A DNA stretch of 6,424 nt from Acholeplasma sp. (GTDB taxonomy: Bacteria > Bacillota_I > Bacilli_A > Acholeplasmatales > Acholeplasmataceae), in the NCBI GenBank assembly GCA_012837395.1, contig DURF01000044.1, forward strand, positions 1 through 6,424, written 5' to 3'. Made by a program: the position numbers and the translations under genes. The notes beneath the pieces are model-generated. The model saw only the letters and a program-made list of their open reading frames with translations, ran no database searches and was not told the DNA's origin. Of this stretch, positions 1 through 5,862 are shown one piece after another. The number at the start of each line of letters is the position of its first letter. Position 1 is the first letter of the stretch.

Positions 1-471
1 AAAGTCTAAATCATTCATTAATGTATACTTAGCATTTCTTTTATTTCTAATATTAAAGAAATCTTCAACTGTTTTAATTTCAACTTCATCAGGTAGTTTT
101 GATGTAAATTCATGTTTTAATAAGTTAACTGGTTCTTCATTAACAGTTGATCTTACTTCTAAATAGTATTTTACACCAACTGTTAAACTACTAAATGTTA
201 TTTCTTTTGTTTCTTCGTCTAGTAATTCTTCTTTAGTTTTAGTAACTGCTCGACCTACAAGAGTATCATCTTCATCTTTTTTTATTTCTAAAGTAATATT
301 ACCTTTTAAAAGGTCTTCTGGGTCTTCAATTTTCAGTTCAACTGTAACTGAAGTTCCATTATTGTCAAAAGTGCCTATAGTTACTTTGACGTTTGTTTCT
401 GGTGTTTTTTTACAAGCAATTAATGTTACTGCTAGTAATAGAGTTGTAAATAGTCCTAATAATCTTTTCAT
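1..471 (-). CDS. Surface lipoprotein, N-terminal part (3' end outside window)
   Basis: The frame is open from an ATG at 471 to the window edge, giving 157 residues without a stop. Residues 1-19 form a lipoprotein signal peptide: K2-R3, a hydrophobic stretch, then the lipobox LIAC with the lipidated Cys at residue 20. The mature protein should therefore be anchored to the outer face of the membrane. Residues ~28-125 look like a beta-sandwich of fibronectin-III type, judged by alternating beta-strand patterns and the stretch SLTVGVKYYLEV at 95-106. From ~130, the pattern TVEDFF...KYTLMNDLDF resembles the entry strand of parallel beta-helix or GLUG-repeat surface proteins ('Y-x-L-x-N-D-I/L-D'). 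The start is supported by AGAGGTG at 476-482, six nt upstream, and by the ATGA overlap with gltX. I cannot assign a function; an adhesin or other exposed surface role is inference. The lipoprotein call is firm and the domain calls are tentative. Confidence 0.85.
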   Translation of the reverse strand, partial: MKRLLGLFTTLLLAVTLIACKKTPETNVKVTIGTFDNNGTSVTVELKIEDPEDLLKGNITLEIKKDEDDTLVGRAVTKTKEELLDEETKEITFSSLTVGVKYYLEVRSTVNEEPVNLLKHEFTSKLPDEVEIKTVEDFFNIRNKRNAKYTLMNDLDF

Positions 472-1817
472 AAAGCACCTCTTAAGTTATTTATTGTTTC
501 ATCAATACGTTTTAATACTTTTTCTTTTCCTAGTAAAACAATTGTGTTTGGTAAGCTTGGTCCAGATATTTCACCGGTTGCCGCAATTCTTGTAGGCATG
601 AATAATGCTTTACCTTTGGTATTTACAGCTTTTCCTGTTTCTTTAATTACTTCACTTATTTTTGTTTCATCTGTAAAATCTTCTAAGTTATAAATATTTT
701 GTTTAAAAGTTTCTAATAGCTCTAAACTATTGTATTCTTTTAAAATGTTTATTGACTCATCTGTTAATACAAAATCTTCTCTAAAGAAGTTTTTGTATAA
801 TTGCACAATTTCACCAATAAAATGCATTCTATCTTTAAATAAACCTACTAAATTTAAAAGCCATTCATCACTTTTAATTTCGATATTTGCATTTAATAAA
901 AATGGTTTTGTTTTTAAAGCTAATTCTTCATTTGTTAACATCTTAATATATCTACTATTAATATATGCTAATTTATTTTTATCAAACATCGCTGGTGATT
1001 TTGAAAGTCTAGTTGGATCAAATAATTTAATTATTTCATCCTTTGATAATATTTCTTCTTCCCCACCTGGTGACCATCCAAGGAGCGCAATAAAGTTAAA
1101 CATTGCCTCAGGTAGATAACCTATTTGTTCATATTCACTAATGAATTGAATAACATCAGTATCTCTTTTAGATAACTTCTTTCTTTCTTCATTAACAATA
1201 ATTGTCATATGACCAAAAGTTGGTACGTCCCAATTAAATGCATTATAAACCATAATTTGTTTTGGTGTATTAGTAATATGTTCCTCACCACGTAACACGT
1301 GTGAGATTTCCATTAAATGATCATCAATTACAACCGCAAAGTTATAAGTTGGAATACCATTATCTTTCATAATAATCCAATCTTCAATTTCTTTACTTTC
1401 AAATTTTAAAGTTCCTCTTACAATATCATTAAATGAATAAGTAACATTTTCTGGCACTTTAAATCTAATCGCAAACTTATCACTATCTTCACGATACTCT
1501 TTATAAGCAAGCCCACGTTCTAATAATTCATTTGCGTACTTTTGATAAATATCTAATCTTTCTAATTGACGATATGGACCAAAATTACCACCAATATCGG
1601 GTGCTTCTTGCCATTCTAAGCCTAACCATTTTAAATATGTTAATTGACTTTCTTCGCCACCTTCAACATTTCTTAAGGTGTCTGTATCTTCAATTCTAAT
1701 GATAAAATCACCATCAAAATGTTTGGCATATAAATATGTAAAAAGCGCACTTCTTGCATTTCCGATATGAAGATGCCCAGTTGGTGATGGGGCATATCTT
1801 GTTCTTACTTTTTTCAT
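468..1817 (-). CDS. gltX: Glutamyl-tRNA synthetase (GluRS), class I
   Basis: This cytoplasmic enzyme charges tRNA-Glu with glutamate using ATP. If the organism uses the GatCAB route it may also charge tRNA-Gln, which is typical of this group but not shown here. The protein has 449 residues. The class I signature is APSPTGHLHIGNAR at 9-22 (HIGH-type motif HIGN 17-20). TYNFAVVIDD (157-166) and HVLRGEEHITNTP (173-185) line the active site, and KKLSKRD at 213-219 is the KMSKS loop. LLGWSP (245-250) follows. The C-terminal helical anticodon-binding part ends with KGKALFMP...GPSLP (401-423). I chose the ATG at 1817 because AAGGATGTG lies 7 nt upstream; an in-frame ATG at 1829 falls inside that Shine-Dalgarno. 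The enzyme is shorter than the roughly 480 residues usual in Bacillus. The loss is after GLAYK (102-106), where only about ten residues precede IRFKVP (117-122). With this start it contains no cysteine. It has its own promoter and overlaps the lipoprotein gene by 4 nt. Confidence 0.97.
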   Translation of the reverse strand: MKKVRTRYAPSPTGHLHIGNARSALFTYLYAKHFDGDFIIRIEDTDTLRNVEGGEESQLTYLKWLGLEWQEAPDIGGNFGPYRQLERLDIYQKYANELLERGLAYKEYREDSDKFAIRFKVPENVTYSFNDIVRGTLKFESKEIEDWIIMKDNGIPTYNFAVVIDDHLMEISHVLRGEEHITNTPKQIMVYNAFNWDVPTFGHMTIIVNEERKKLSKRDTDVIQFISEYEQIGYLPEAMFNFIALLGWSPGGEEEILSKDEIIKLFDPTRLSKSPAMFDKNKLAYINSRYIKMLTNEELALKTKPFLLNANIEIKSDEWLLNLVGLFKDRMHFIGEIVQLYKNFFREDFVLTDESINILKEYNSLELLETFKQNIYNLEDFTDETKISEVIKETGKAVNTKGKALFMPTRIAATGEISGPSLPNTIVLLGKEKVLKRIDETINNLRGAL

Positions 1818-1824
1818 AAATAAA

Positions 1825-1833
1825 CACATCCTT
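1825..1833 (-). promoter_or_regulatory. Ribosome-binding site of gltX (decides the start)
   Basis: On the minus strand the sequence is AAGGATGTG, one mismatch from AAGGAGGTG, with a 7-nt spacer (TTTATTT) to the ATG at 1817. The competing in-frame ATG at 1827-1829 is embedded in this site and has no usable ribosome-binding site of its own, so it is rejected as the start. Confidence 0.85.
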
Positions 1834-1845
1834 GTCTAATAATAT

Positions 1846-1874
1846 ATTATAAGATATTTTGTTTAAATAAACAA
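1846..1874 (-). promoter_or_regulatory. Sigma-A-type promoter of gltX
   Basis: The -10 box is TATAAT at 1846-1851 (perfect consensus). A 17-nt spacer separates it from the -35 box TTGTTT at 1869-1874 (4 of 6 consensus). Transcription would begin near 1839, giving a leader of about 20 nt that contains little beyond the ribosome-binding site. The promoter sits just downstream of the rpsI terminator, so gltX and the lipoprotein gene form their own transcription unit. The -35 box is one arm of a 16-nt inverted repeat, TTGTTTA-TT-TAAACAA, at 1859-1874, a possible operator. Confidence 0.75.
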
Positions 1875-1890
1875 CAATTTATGAAAGAAT

Positions 1891-1914
1891 AAAAAAGAAA
1901 GGGCCATAGGCCCT
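1891..1914 (-). terminator. Intrinsic terminator after rpsI
   Basis: On the minus strand, 11 nt after the rpsI stop, AGGGCC (1909-1914) pairs with GGCCCT (1900-1905) around the three-base loop TAT. The 6-bp stem has four G-C pairs plus one further G-C and one A-T pair. The T-rich tract TTCTTTTTT runs to 1891. This is one of the few G+C-rich spots in the window and has the layout of a Rho-independent terminator ending the rplM-rpsI transcript before the gltX promoter. Confidence 0.85.
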
Positions 1915-1925
1915 CCACTTTAATA

Positions 1926-2318
1926 TTATCTCTTTGAGAATTGTGGTGCACGACGTGCTTTCTTTAATCCGTATTTCTTACGTTCTTTAACACGTGGATC
2001 TCTTGTAATTAAACCTGCTGGTTTTAATGTTTCTCTTAATTCTGGATTTACTTCAAGTAATGCACGAGTAATTCCTAAACGGATTGCTCCTGCTTGTCCT
2101 GTAGTTCCTCCACCAAACACATTAACACTAATATCGAATTTACCTTCGTTTTCTGTTAATACGATTGGTTGCATAACGTCTAATCTAACCGCAGCTGAAG
2201 GAATATATTCTTCAAATTCGCGGCCGTTAACTAAAAACTTTCCAGTTCCTTTAGTTAATATTACACGAGCAACTGATTTTTTACGACGACCTGTGCCTAA
2301 ATATTGTACTTTAGCCAT
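1926..2318 (-). CDS. rpsI: Ribosomal protein S9 (uS9)
   Basis: This is a small-subunit protein; in the family its basic C-terminal tail reaches the ribosomal P site and touches the tRNA anticodon stem. The 130 residues match the usual Bacillota length. The family core is visible as [15 protein letters not shown] at 5-19, [10 protein letters not shown] at 31-40, and the glycine-rich loop [15 protein letters not shown] at 69-83. The tail contains [16 protein letters not shown] (102-117) and ends in RRAPQFSKR (122-130), with the invariant terminal arginine. The start ATG at 2318 has a perfect GGAGG at 2327-2331, 8 nt upstream, located inside the last codons of rplM. Only 3 nt separate the two genes, so they are co-transcribed and probably translationally coupled. 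The gene ends in TAA and is followed by an intrinsic terminator. Confidence 0.99.
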   Translation of the reverse strand: MAKVQYLGTGRRKKSVARVILTKGTGKFLVNGREFEEYIPSAAVRLDVMQPIVLTENEGKFDISVNVFGGGTTGQAGAIRLGITRALLEVNPELRETLKPAGLITRDPRVKERKKYGLKKARRAPQFSKR

Positions 2319-2321
2319 GAA

Positions 2322-2750
2322 TTATACCTCCAAACTTTCTGGTTGTTGTGCATGATGCTTATGTTCTGGTCCAGCATAAACAAATAGTTTACGGAACATT
2401 TGTCTACCTAATGAAGTTTTTGGAAGCATTCCTTTAATTGCTAATTCAACCATACGAGTTGGGAATTTATCCATAATTTCACGAGCATTTCTTTCACGAA
2501 GTCCGCCTGGGTATCCAGAGTGGTTATAATAGATCTTTTGATCCCATTTTTTACCAGTTAATTTAATTTTTTCTGCGTTGACAATAACAACATAATCGCC
2601 ACAGTCAACATGTGGTGTATAAATAGGTTTATGTTTACCTCTTAAGATGCTTGCTACTTCAGTAGATAAGCGTCCTAATGTTTTGTCTGTTGCGTCTACA
2701 ACAAACCATTTGCGTTCAATACTTTGATTGTTTGCCATATATGTTTTCAT
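2322..2750 (-). CDS. rplM: Ribosomal protein L13 (uL13)
   Basis: This is a large-subunit protein, an early 23S rRNA-binding assembly factor, partnered as usual with rpsI. It has 142 residues, the normal bacterial length. Recognisable family segments are [10 protein letters not shown] (11-20), [19 protein letters not shown] (24-42), [19 protein letters not shown] (44-62), LTGKKW (64-69), GYPGGL (79-84), [10 protein letters not shown] (102-111), LGRQMF (114-119) and a C-terminal [15 protein letters not shown] (124-138). The start ATG at 2750 has AAGGAG at 2761-2766 with a 10-nt spacer. A second Met at codon 5 (MANNQS) has no ribosome-binding site at the right distance, and MxTxMAN-type N termini are normal in this family. 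A strong promoter and a leader with possible autoregulatory structure lie upstream. Identity is essentially certain. Confidence 0.99.
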   Translation of the reverse strand: MKTYMANNQSIERKWFVVDATDKTLGRLSTEVASILRGKHKPIYTPHVDCGDYVVIVNAEKIKLTGKKWDQKIYYNHSGYPGGLRERNAREIMDKFPTRMVELAIKGMLPKTSLGRQMFRKLFVYAGPEHKHHAQQPESLEV

Positions 2751-2760
2751 AATTCTTTTT

Positions 2761-2807
2761 CTCCTTAATGTTTTAAGGGCTTTATATTGTGGATATAAAA
2801 TGTACCT
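2761..2807 (-). promoter_or_regulatory. Candidate L13 autoregulatory leader of rplM
   Basis: The region between the predicted transcription start (near 2807) and the rplM ribosome-binding site folds into two local hairpins. The first is a 7-bp stem TTTATAT/ATATAAA at 2793-2799 and 2781-2787 with a 5-base loop, CCACA. The second pairs CCTTA (2774-2778) with TAAGG (2763-2767) across a 6-base loop, which would cover most of the Shine-Dalgarno AAGGAG. An upstream AAGG at 2805-2808 could compete for the same CCTT, if the transcript starts early enough. L13 leaders that control their own operon are known in Bacillota. I infer such a role from position and pairing only, and cannot match it to a known covariance model by eye. 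Confidence 0.45.
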
Positions 2808-2812
2808 TTATT

Positions 2813-2841
2813 ATCATACTATATTTAAATATCTTTGTCAA
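2813..2841 (-). promoter_or_regulatory. Strong sigma-A promoter of rplM-rpsI
   Basis: The -35 box is TTGACA at 2836-2841 (perfect consensus). A 17-nt spacer leads to the -10 box TATGAT at 2813-2818 (5 of 6), with predicted initiation near 2806-2807. The sequence just upstream (2842-2870) is A/T-rich, like an UP element. It begins about 40 nt after the yaaA stop codon, so the ribosomal genes have their own promoter, although readthrough from yaaA is not excluded. The spacer contains the 12-nt AT palindrome ATATTTAAATAT (2821-2832), probably only a product of base composition. Confidence 0.88.
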
Positions 2842-2881
2842 ACATTTATAATTTAAAACTGCTTTTTATTACGTAGTAATA

Positions 2882-3571
2882 TTAACTTTTAGTAAAATAG
2901 AGCACTTTTTCACTTGATAAGTAAGTATTATACTTGAATTCTTTGACTGTTAGTTCTTTTAATTCATTAATTGTTTTAATATTTTTATTAATAATTAATC
3001 TTGCTAAATTACCTCTTAATTGTTTTAGTAATACACTACTTATTCTTTTGTTATTTTCACTTACAAATTCAATATTAATAACATTATTTAAGTCTTTAAA
3101 CAAGGGATGAAATTCTTTTGAAGCTAAGTTAATAATTGGTTTGTTATTATACTTACTTTCTAAGTAATCTTTAATATCATTTCTCCAGTAATTATAAAGA
3201 TTTCCAAGCGCTTTAAAGTTAAAATCAAGCCTGTATTTACACACATTATCAAAAGGCCTTAAAAGACCATATAAAGCAGATATAATATATAAATTATTAT
3301 CTTTAAAGTTTAATTCTTCATGCTTTAGTTCTTTAAACTGAACTCCTTCATATAACTCAATTGCCGCAACACTTTCTTCTTTACTTTGATAGTAGTTATA
3401 TACTTCATTTGCAAGCTTATCAGAAATATTAAAATGCTTCTTAATAAGAGGTAGACCAAAGCTTTTTAGTCTACCCCTTAATTCTAACTCTTTACTTTTA
3501 AAGATTGGACTACTATTACCTTTTATCTTTGTATTTGAAAATGTTTTGCTAGGTGATAATAATATAATCAT
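2882..3571 (-). CDS. yaaA: YaaA family protein (UPF0246, DUF328), peroxide-stress type
   Basis: Members of this family bind DNA; in E. coli YaaA lowers free iron and protects DNA during peroxide stress. The role here is inferred from the family. The 229 residues are somewhat shorter than E. coli YaaA (about 258). Visible conserved segments are IILLSPSKT at 2-10, YEGVQFKEL at 74-82 (family Y-x-G-x-x-Y/F), LYIISALYGLLRPFD at 94-108, YRLDF at 113-117, LYNYWRNDI at 125-133, INLASKEF at 147-154, and RGNLARLIINKNI at 186-198. The start ATG at 3571 follows GTGAGGGG at 3576-3583. The gene begins 14 nt after the ABC-FtsX stop, so it is very likely in the same operon as the transporter; that link is positional and no functional tie is shown. 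No convincing terminator follows it. The stop is TAA. Confidence 0.93.
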   Translation of the reverse strand: MIILLSPSKTFSNTKIKGNSSPIFKSKELELRGRLKSFGLPLIKKHFNISDKLANEVYNYYQSKEESVAAIELYEGVQFKELKHEELNFKDNNLYIISALYGLLRPFDNVCKYRLDFNFKALGNLYNYWRNDIKDYLESKYNNKPIINLASKEFHPLFKDLNNVINIEFVSENNKRISSVLLKQLRGNLARLIINKNIKTINELKELTVKEFKYNTYLSSEKVLYFTKS

Positions 3572-3585
3572 TTAACCCCTCACTT

Positions 3586-5862
3586 TTATATATCGTATTG
3601 TGTTAATATTTGTGCTGGTGTTTTTCTTACAAGCAATACTACTGGTAAGAGTCCAGCTAATATATTTATAACATAAACTAAGATAAATCCCGTAATAACA
3701 CTAAAACTATTGATTGTAAATATATTTAGTTGACCTAATAAACTATTACTTAATGAATTGACTAAGACTGTTCCTAAAATATAGCCAACAAGGGTTGAAA
3801 TTGTCGTTAAAACAACAATTTCAAAGAAAAACATTGAAAGAATTTCAATTCTTTTAACACCAAGTGCTCTATATATTCCAATTTCTTGGATTCTTGAGAT
3901 CATTGATGATCTTATTACAAAATAAAATCCAATAACTGTGAACCCTAAAAATACTGAAACAAGTGGGAGTATAACTGGTAGTGCTTCTTTATTTGCTTCT
4001 CTTTGTTCTTCTAGTGCTTCATTATATATATCACTTGTTGTAAAGCTTGAACTAATTGAATTTAATAAAACTTCTTTGTCACTTGAAAATATATTGATTG
4101 AAGTTGCATTGTTATATGCATCTTCCATTGAATCAAATGATGGGTTTGTAAGAATCAATTGTTCGTATAACGAACTATTCATATAAATAATTTCATTATC
4201 ATTATTTGCAATTCCAACTATTTTAACTATTTTAACATTTAGTTCTTCAGCAAATATATTAATGGAATATTCTTCTCTTAAAATATCACTATAACTCCAA
4301 ATCCCGTAATCATTACCACTATGATTAGCTGAACCAAAGAATGCTTGTTCGTTATTTAGTATTTGATTTGCAATTTGTTTTGATATTAATATTTCATTAT
4401 TGTTTGTAATGTTTCTACCAGCTACAAGCTTTTTAGTATCATTGTCATTAACAATATTTATAGCTCCTTGTTTACTAATAATACCAGGACCAAAGATCGG
4501 TAAATCTAAATTAATTGTTGCATAATCAAAAGTTCTAAAACCTATTGAAAGATAGTCATGAAACTCTCTTATGACAAAATTATCATCCTTAATTAAATTG
4601 TTAAATTCTGCATAAGAATATACATCACTAAAAACATCATTTCCCTCAGCAGTTGGTCTGATATTCGCCCTTATTGTATCTTTAGGATAAGGGGTTACAG
4701 GATCAATAGTAATTGCTGTAAATAGCATTGATAAGGCAAAAGCAATCACCATTCCTGCTAAAATGAAACTTGCAATCATTAGTTTTCCTTTTCTACCAAA
4801 ACTTAAAACTTTTCCTAAAGCAAGCTTTAAGTTTCTTTTGGAAGATACAACAAACTTCTTTTGTTTTGGAACATCTTCGTGGTTTAAATAATCTTTATCA
4901 AAAGAAGTTTCAAGTAACTCTTCTCTTGATTTTTTAACATAGTGTTCATCTAGTATTTTTAAACCATCTTGATCATTTGCAAGTTTAATGTTTTTAATCT
5001 TACTATCAACATTTAAATATAAAGTGTTATTTTTATATATTAGTTCAACCTTTACAGGTTCTAACTCTTCAGTATCGCTATAAAGATTAACATCCAAGTT
5101 ATTACCTTTTAAGTTGTCTTCATTTTTTAAATCTTTCAAATAGATTATTTGATCATCATCTAGTCCGTGATATTCAGAATGCATATTATCATAATCATCA
5201 ACAATTTTACCATCAACAATTTCAATTATTCTATTTGCATAAAACTTTGCAAGTTCTCTATCATGAGTTACTAATAAAACTAGTTTTTCTTCAGCAATTT
5301 CTTTAATAATATTCATAATATCTGATGTGTTTTTACTATCTAGATTTCCAGTTGGTTCATCTGCGATAATAATGTTAGGGTTTTTAACTAACGCACGTGC
5401 GATTGCAACTCTTTGTTGTTGACCACCTGATAACTGAAGTGCTTTTTTCTTTCTAAATTCAAACATTCCAAGAGCTGTTAAGACATAATTAACTCTATTT
5501 TTAATTTCTTCTTCATCAGCAATCCCAATCATCTTTAAAACAAAAGCGACATTATCAAATACAGAAAGTTGTGGTTGTAGATAATAATTTTGGAAAATGT
5601 AACCAATTGTTTCATTTCTTAATTCATCTAGTTTTGTAACGTTATATTTACTAATTTCTTTATCAGCAAAATAAATATTTCCGCTACCTATTTTATCAAG
5701 CCCACCAATTACATTAAGTAGCGTTGTTTTACCTGATCCAGATTCACCTAAAAAGACGACTAGTCCTTTATTGGGTAGATCAATTGTTATGTCGTTTAAA
5801 ACATGAATTTCATTAGTTTTACCTTTATTAAAATGTTTATTTAAATGGCTAAGTTTAATCAT
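3586..5862 (-). CDS. ABC transporter: fused ATPase and FtsX/MacB-type permease
   Basis: This 758-residue protein joins a LolD/MacB-like ATPase to an FtsX-family membrane domain. ATPase (1-~220): Walker A GESGSGKT 39-46, Q-loop Gln91 (YIFQNYYLQPQ), signature LSGGQQQR 144-151, Walker B IIIADE 164-169, D-loop NLD 173-175, switch His200. All catalytic motifs are intact. Residues ~221-340 form an acidic linker with a beta-rich part. TM1 is ~361-383, followed by a ~240-residue extracellular domain (~385-625). Then come TM2 (~629-650), the FtsX signature RIQEIGIYRALGVKR (657-671), TM3 (~675-701) and TM4 (~720-745). This matches the four-helix MacB layout, which acts as a mechanotransmitter (export, lipoprotein release, peptide defence) rather than a classic pore importer. 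The substrate is unknown. The start at 5862 has AAGGGAGG at 5870-5877 and a 7-nt spacer, and overlaps the upstream permease stop (ATGA), so the two are translationally coupled. Confidence 0.93.
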   Translation of the reverse strand: MIKLSHLNKHFNKGKTNEIHVLNDITIDLPNKGLVVFLGESGSGKTTLLNVIGGLDKIGSGNIYFADKEISKYNVTKLDELRNETIGYIFQNYYLQPQLSVFDNVAFVLKMIGIADEEEIKNRVNYVLTALGMFEFRKKKALQLSGGQQQRVAIARALVKNPNIIIADEPTGNLDSKNTSDIMNIIKEIAEEKLVLLVTHDRELAKFYANRIIEIVDGKIVDDYDNMHSEYHGLDDDQIIYLKDLKNEDNLKGNNLDVNLYSDTEELEPVKVELIYKNNTLYLNVDSKIKNIKLANDQDGLKILDEHYVKKSREELLETSFDKDYLNHEDVPKQKKFVVSSKRNLKLALGKVLSFGRKGKLMIASFILAGMVIAFALSMLFTAITIDPVTPYPKDTIRANIRPTAEGNDVFSDVYSYAEFNNLIKDDNFVIREFHDYLSIGFRTFDYATINLDLPIFGPGIISKQGAINIVNDNDTKKLVAGRNITNNNEILISKQIANQILNNEQAFFGSANHSGNDYGIWSYSDILREEYSINIFAEELNVKIVKIVGIANNDNEIIYMNSSLYEQLILTNPSFDSMEDAYNNATSINIFSSDKEVLLNSISSSFTTSDIYNEALEEQREANKEALPVILPLVSVFLGFTVIGFYFVIRSSMISRIQEIGIYRALGVKRIEILSMFFFEIVVLTTISTLVGYILGTVLVNSLSNSLLGQLNIFTINSFSVITGFILVYVINILAGLLPVVLLVRKTPAQILTQYDI

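Noticed and set aside
399..420. Near-repeat of about 21 nt shared with 3615-3637 (CTGGTGTTTTT...ACAAGCAAT)
   Set aside because: It falls in two unrelated genes, read partly in different frames (IACKKTPE versus LLVRKTPA), and differs by an indel and a base. Chance similarity in A/T-rich codons is the simpler reading.
730..1119. Plus-strand open frame of about 129 codons antisense to gltX
   Set aside because: It lies wholly within the conserved gltX frame, has no recognisable product, and follows from low stop density opposite the real codons. The same applies to plus-strand frames at 362-595, 3938-4186 and 6028-6306.
1818..1829. Upstream in-frame ATG for gltX that would add MCLF
   Set aside because: The ATG lies inside the Shine-Dalgarno AAGGATGTG, and the GluRS family begins at the KKVRTRYAPSPTG type of N terminus.
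1839..1850. 12-nt perfect palindrome ATAATATATTAT overlapping the gltX -10 box
   Set aside because: It contains only A and T and is largely the promoter's own TATAAT sequence, so base composition explains it.
2867..2881. Hairpin TATTAC-TAC-GTAATA just after the yaaA stop, as a terminator
   Set aside because: The stem has a single G-C pair and is followed on the minus strand by an A-run, not a T-run, so it lacks the features of an intrinsic terminator.
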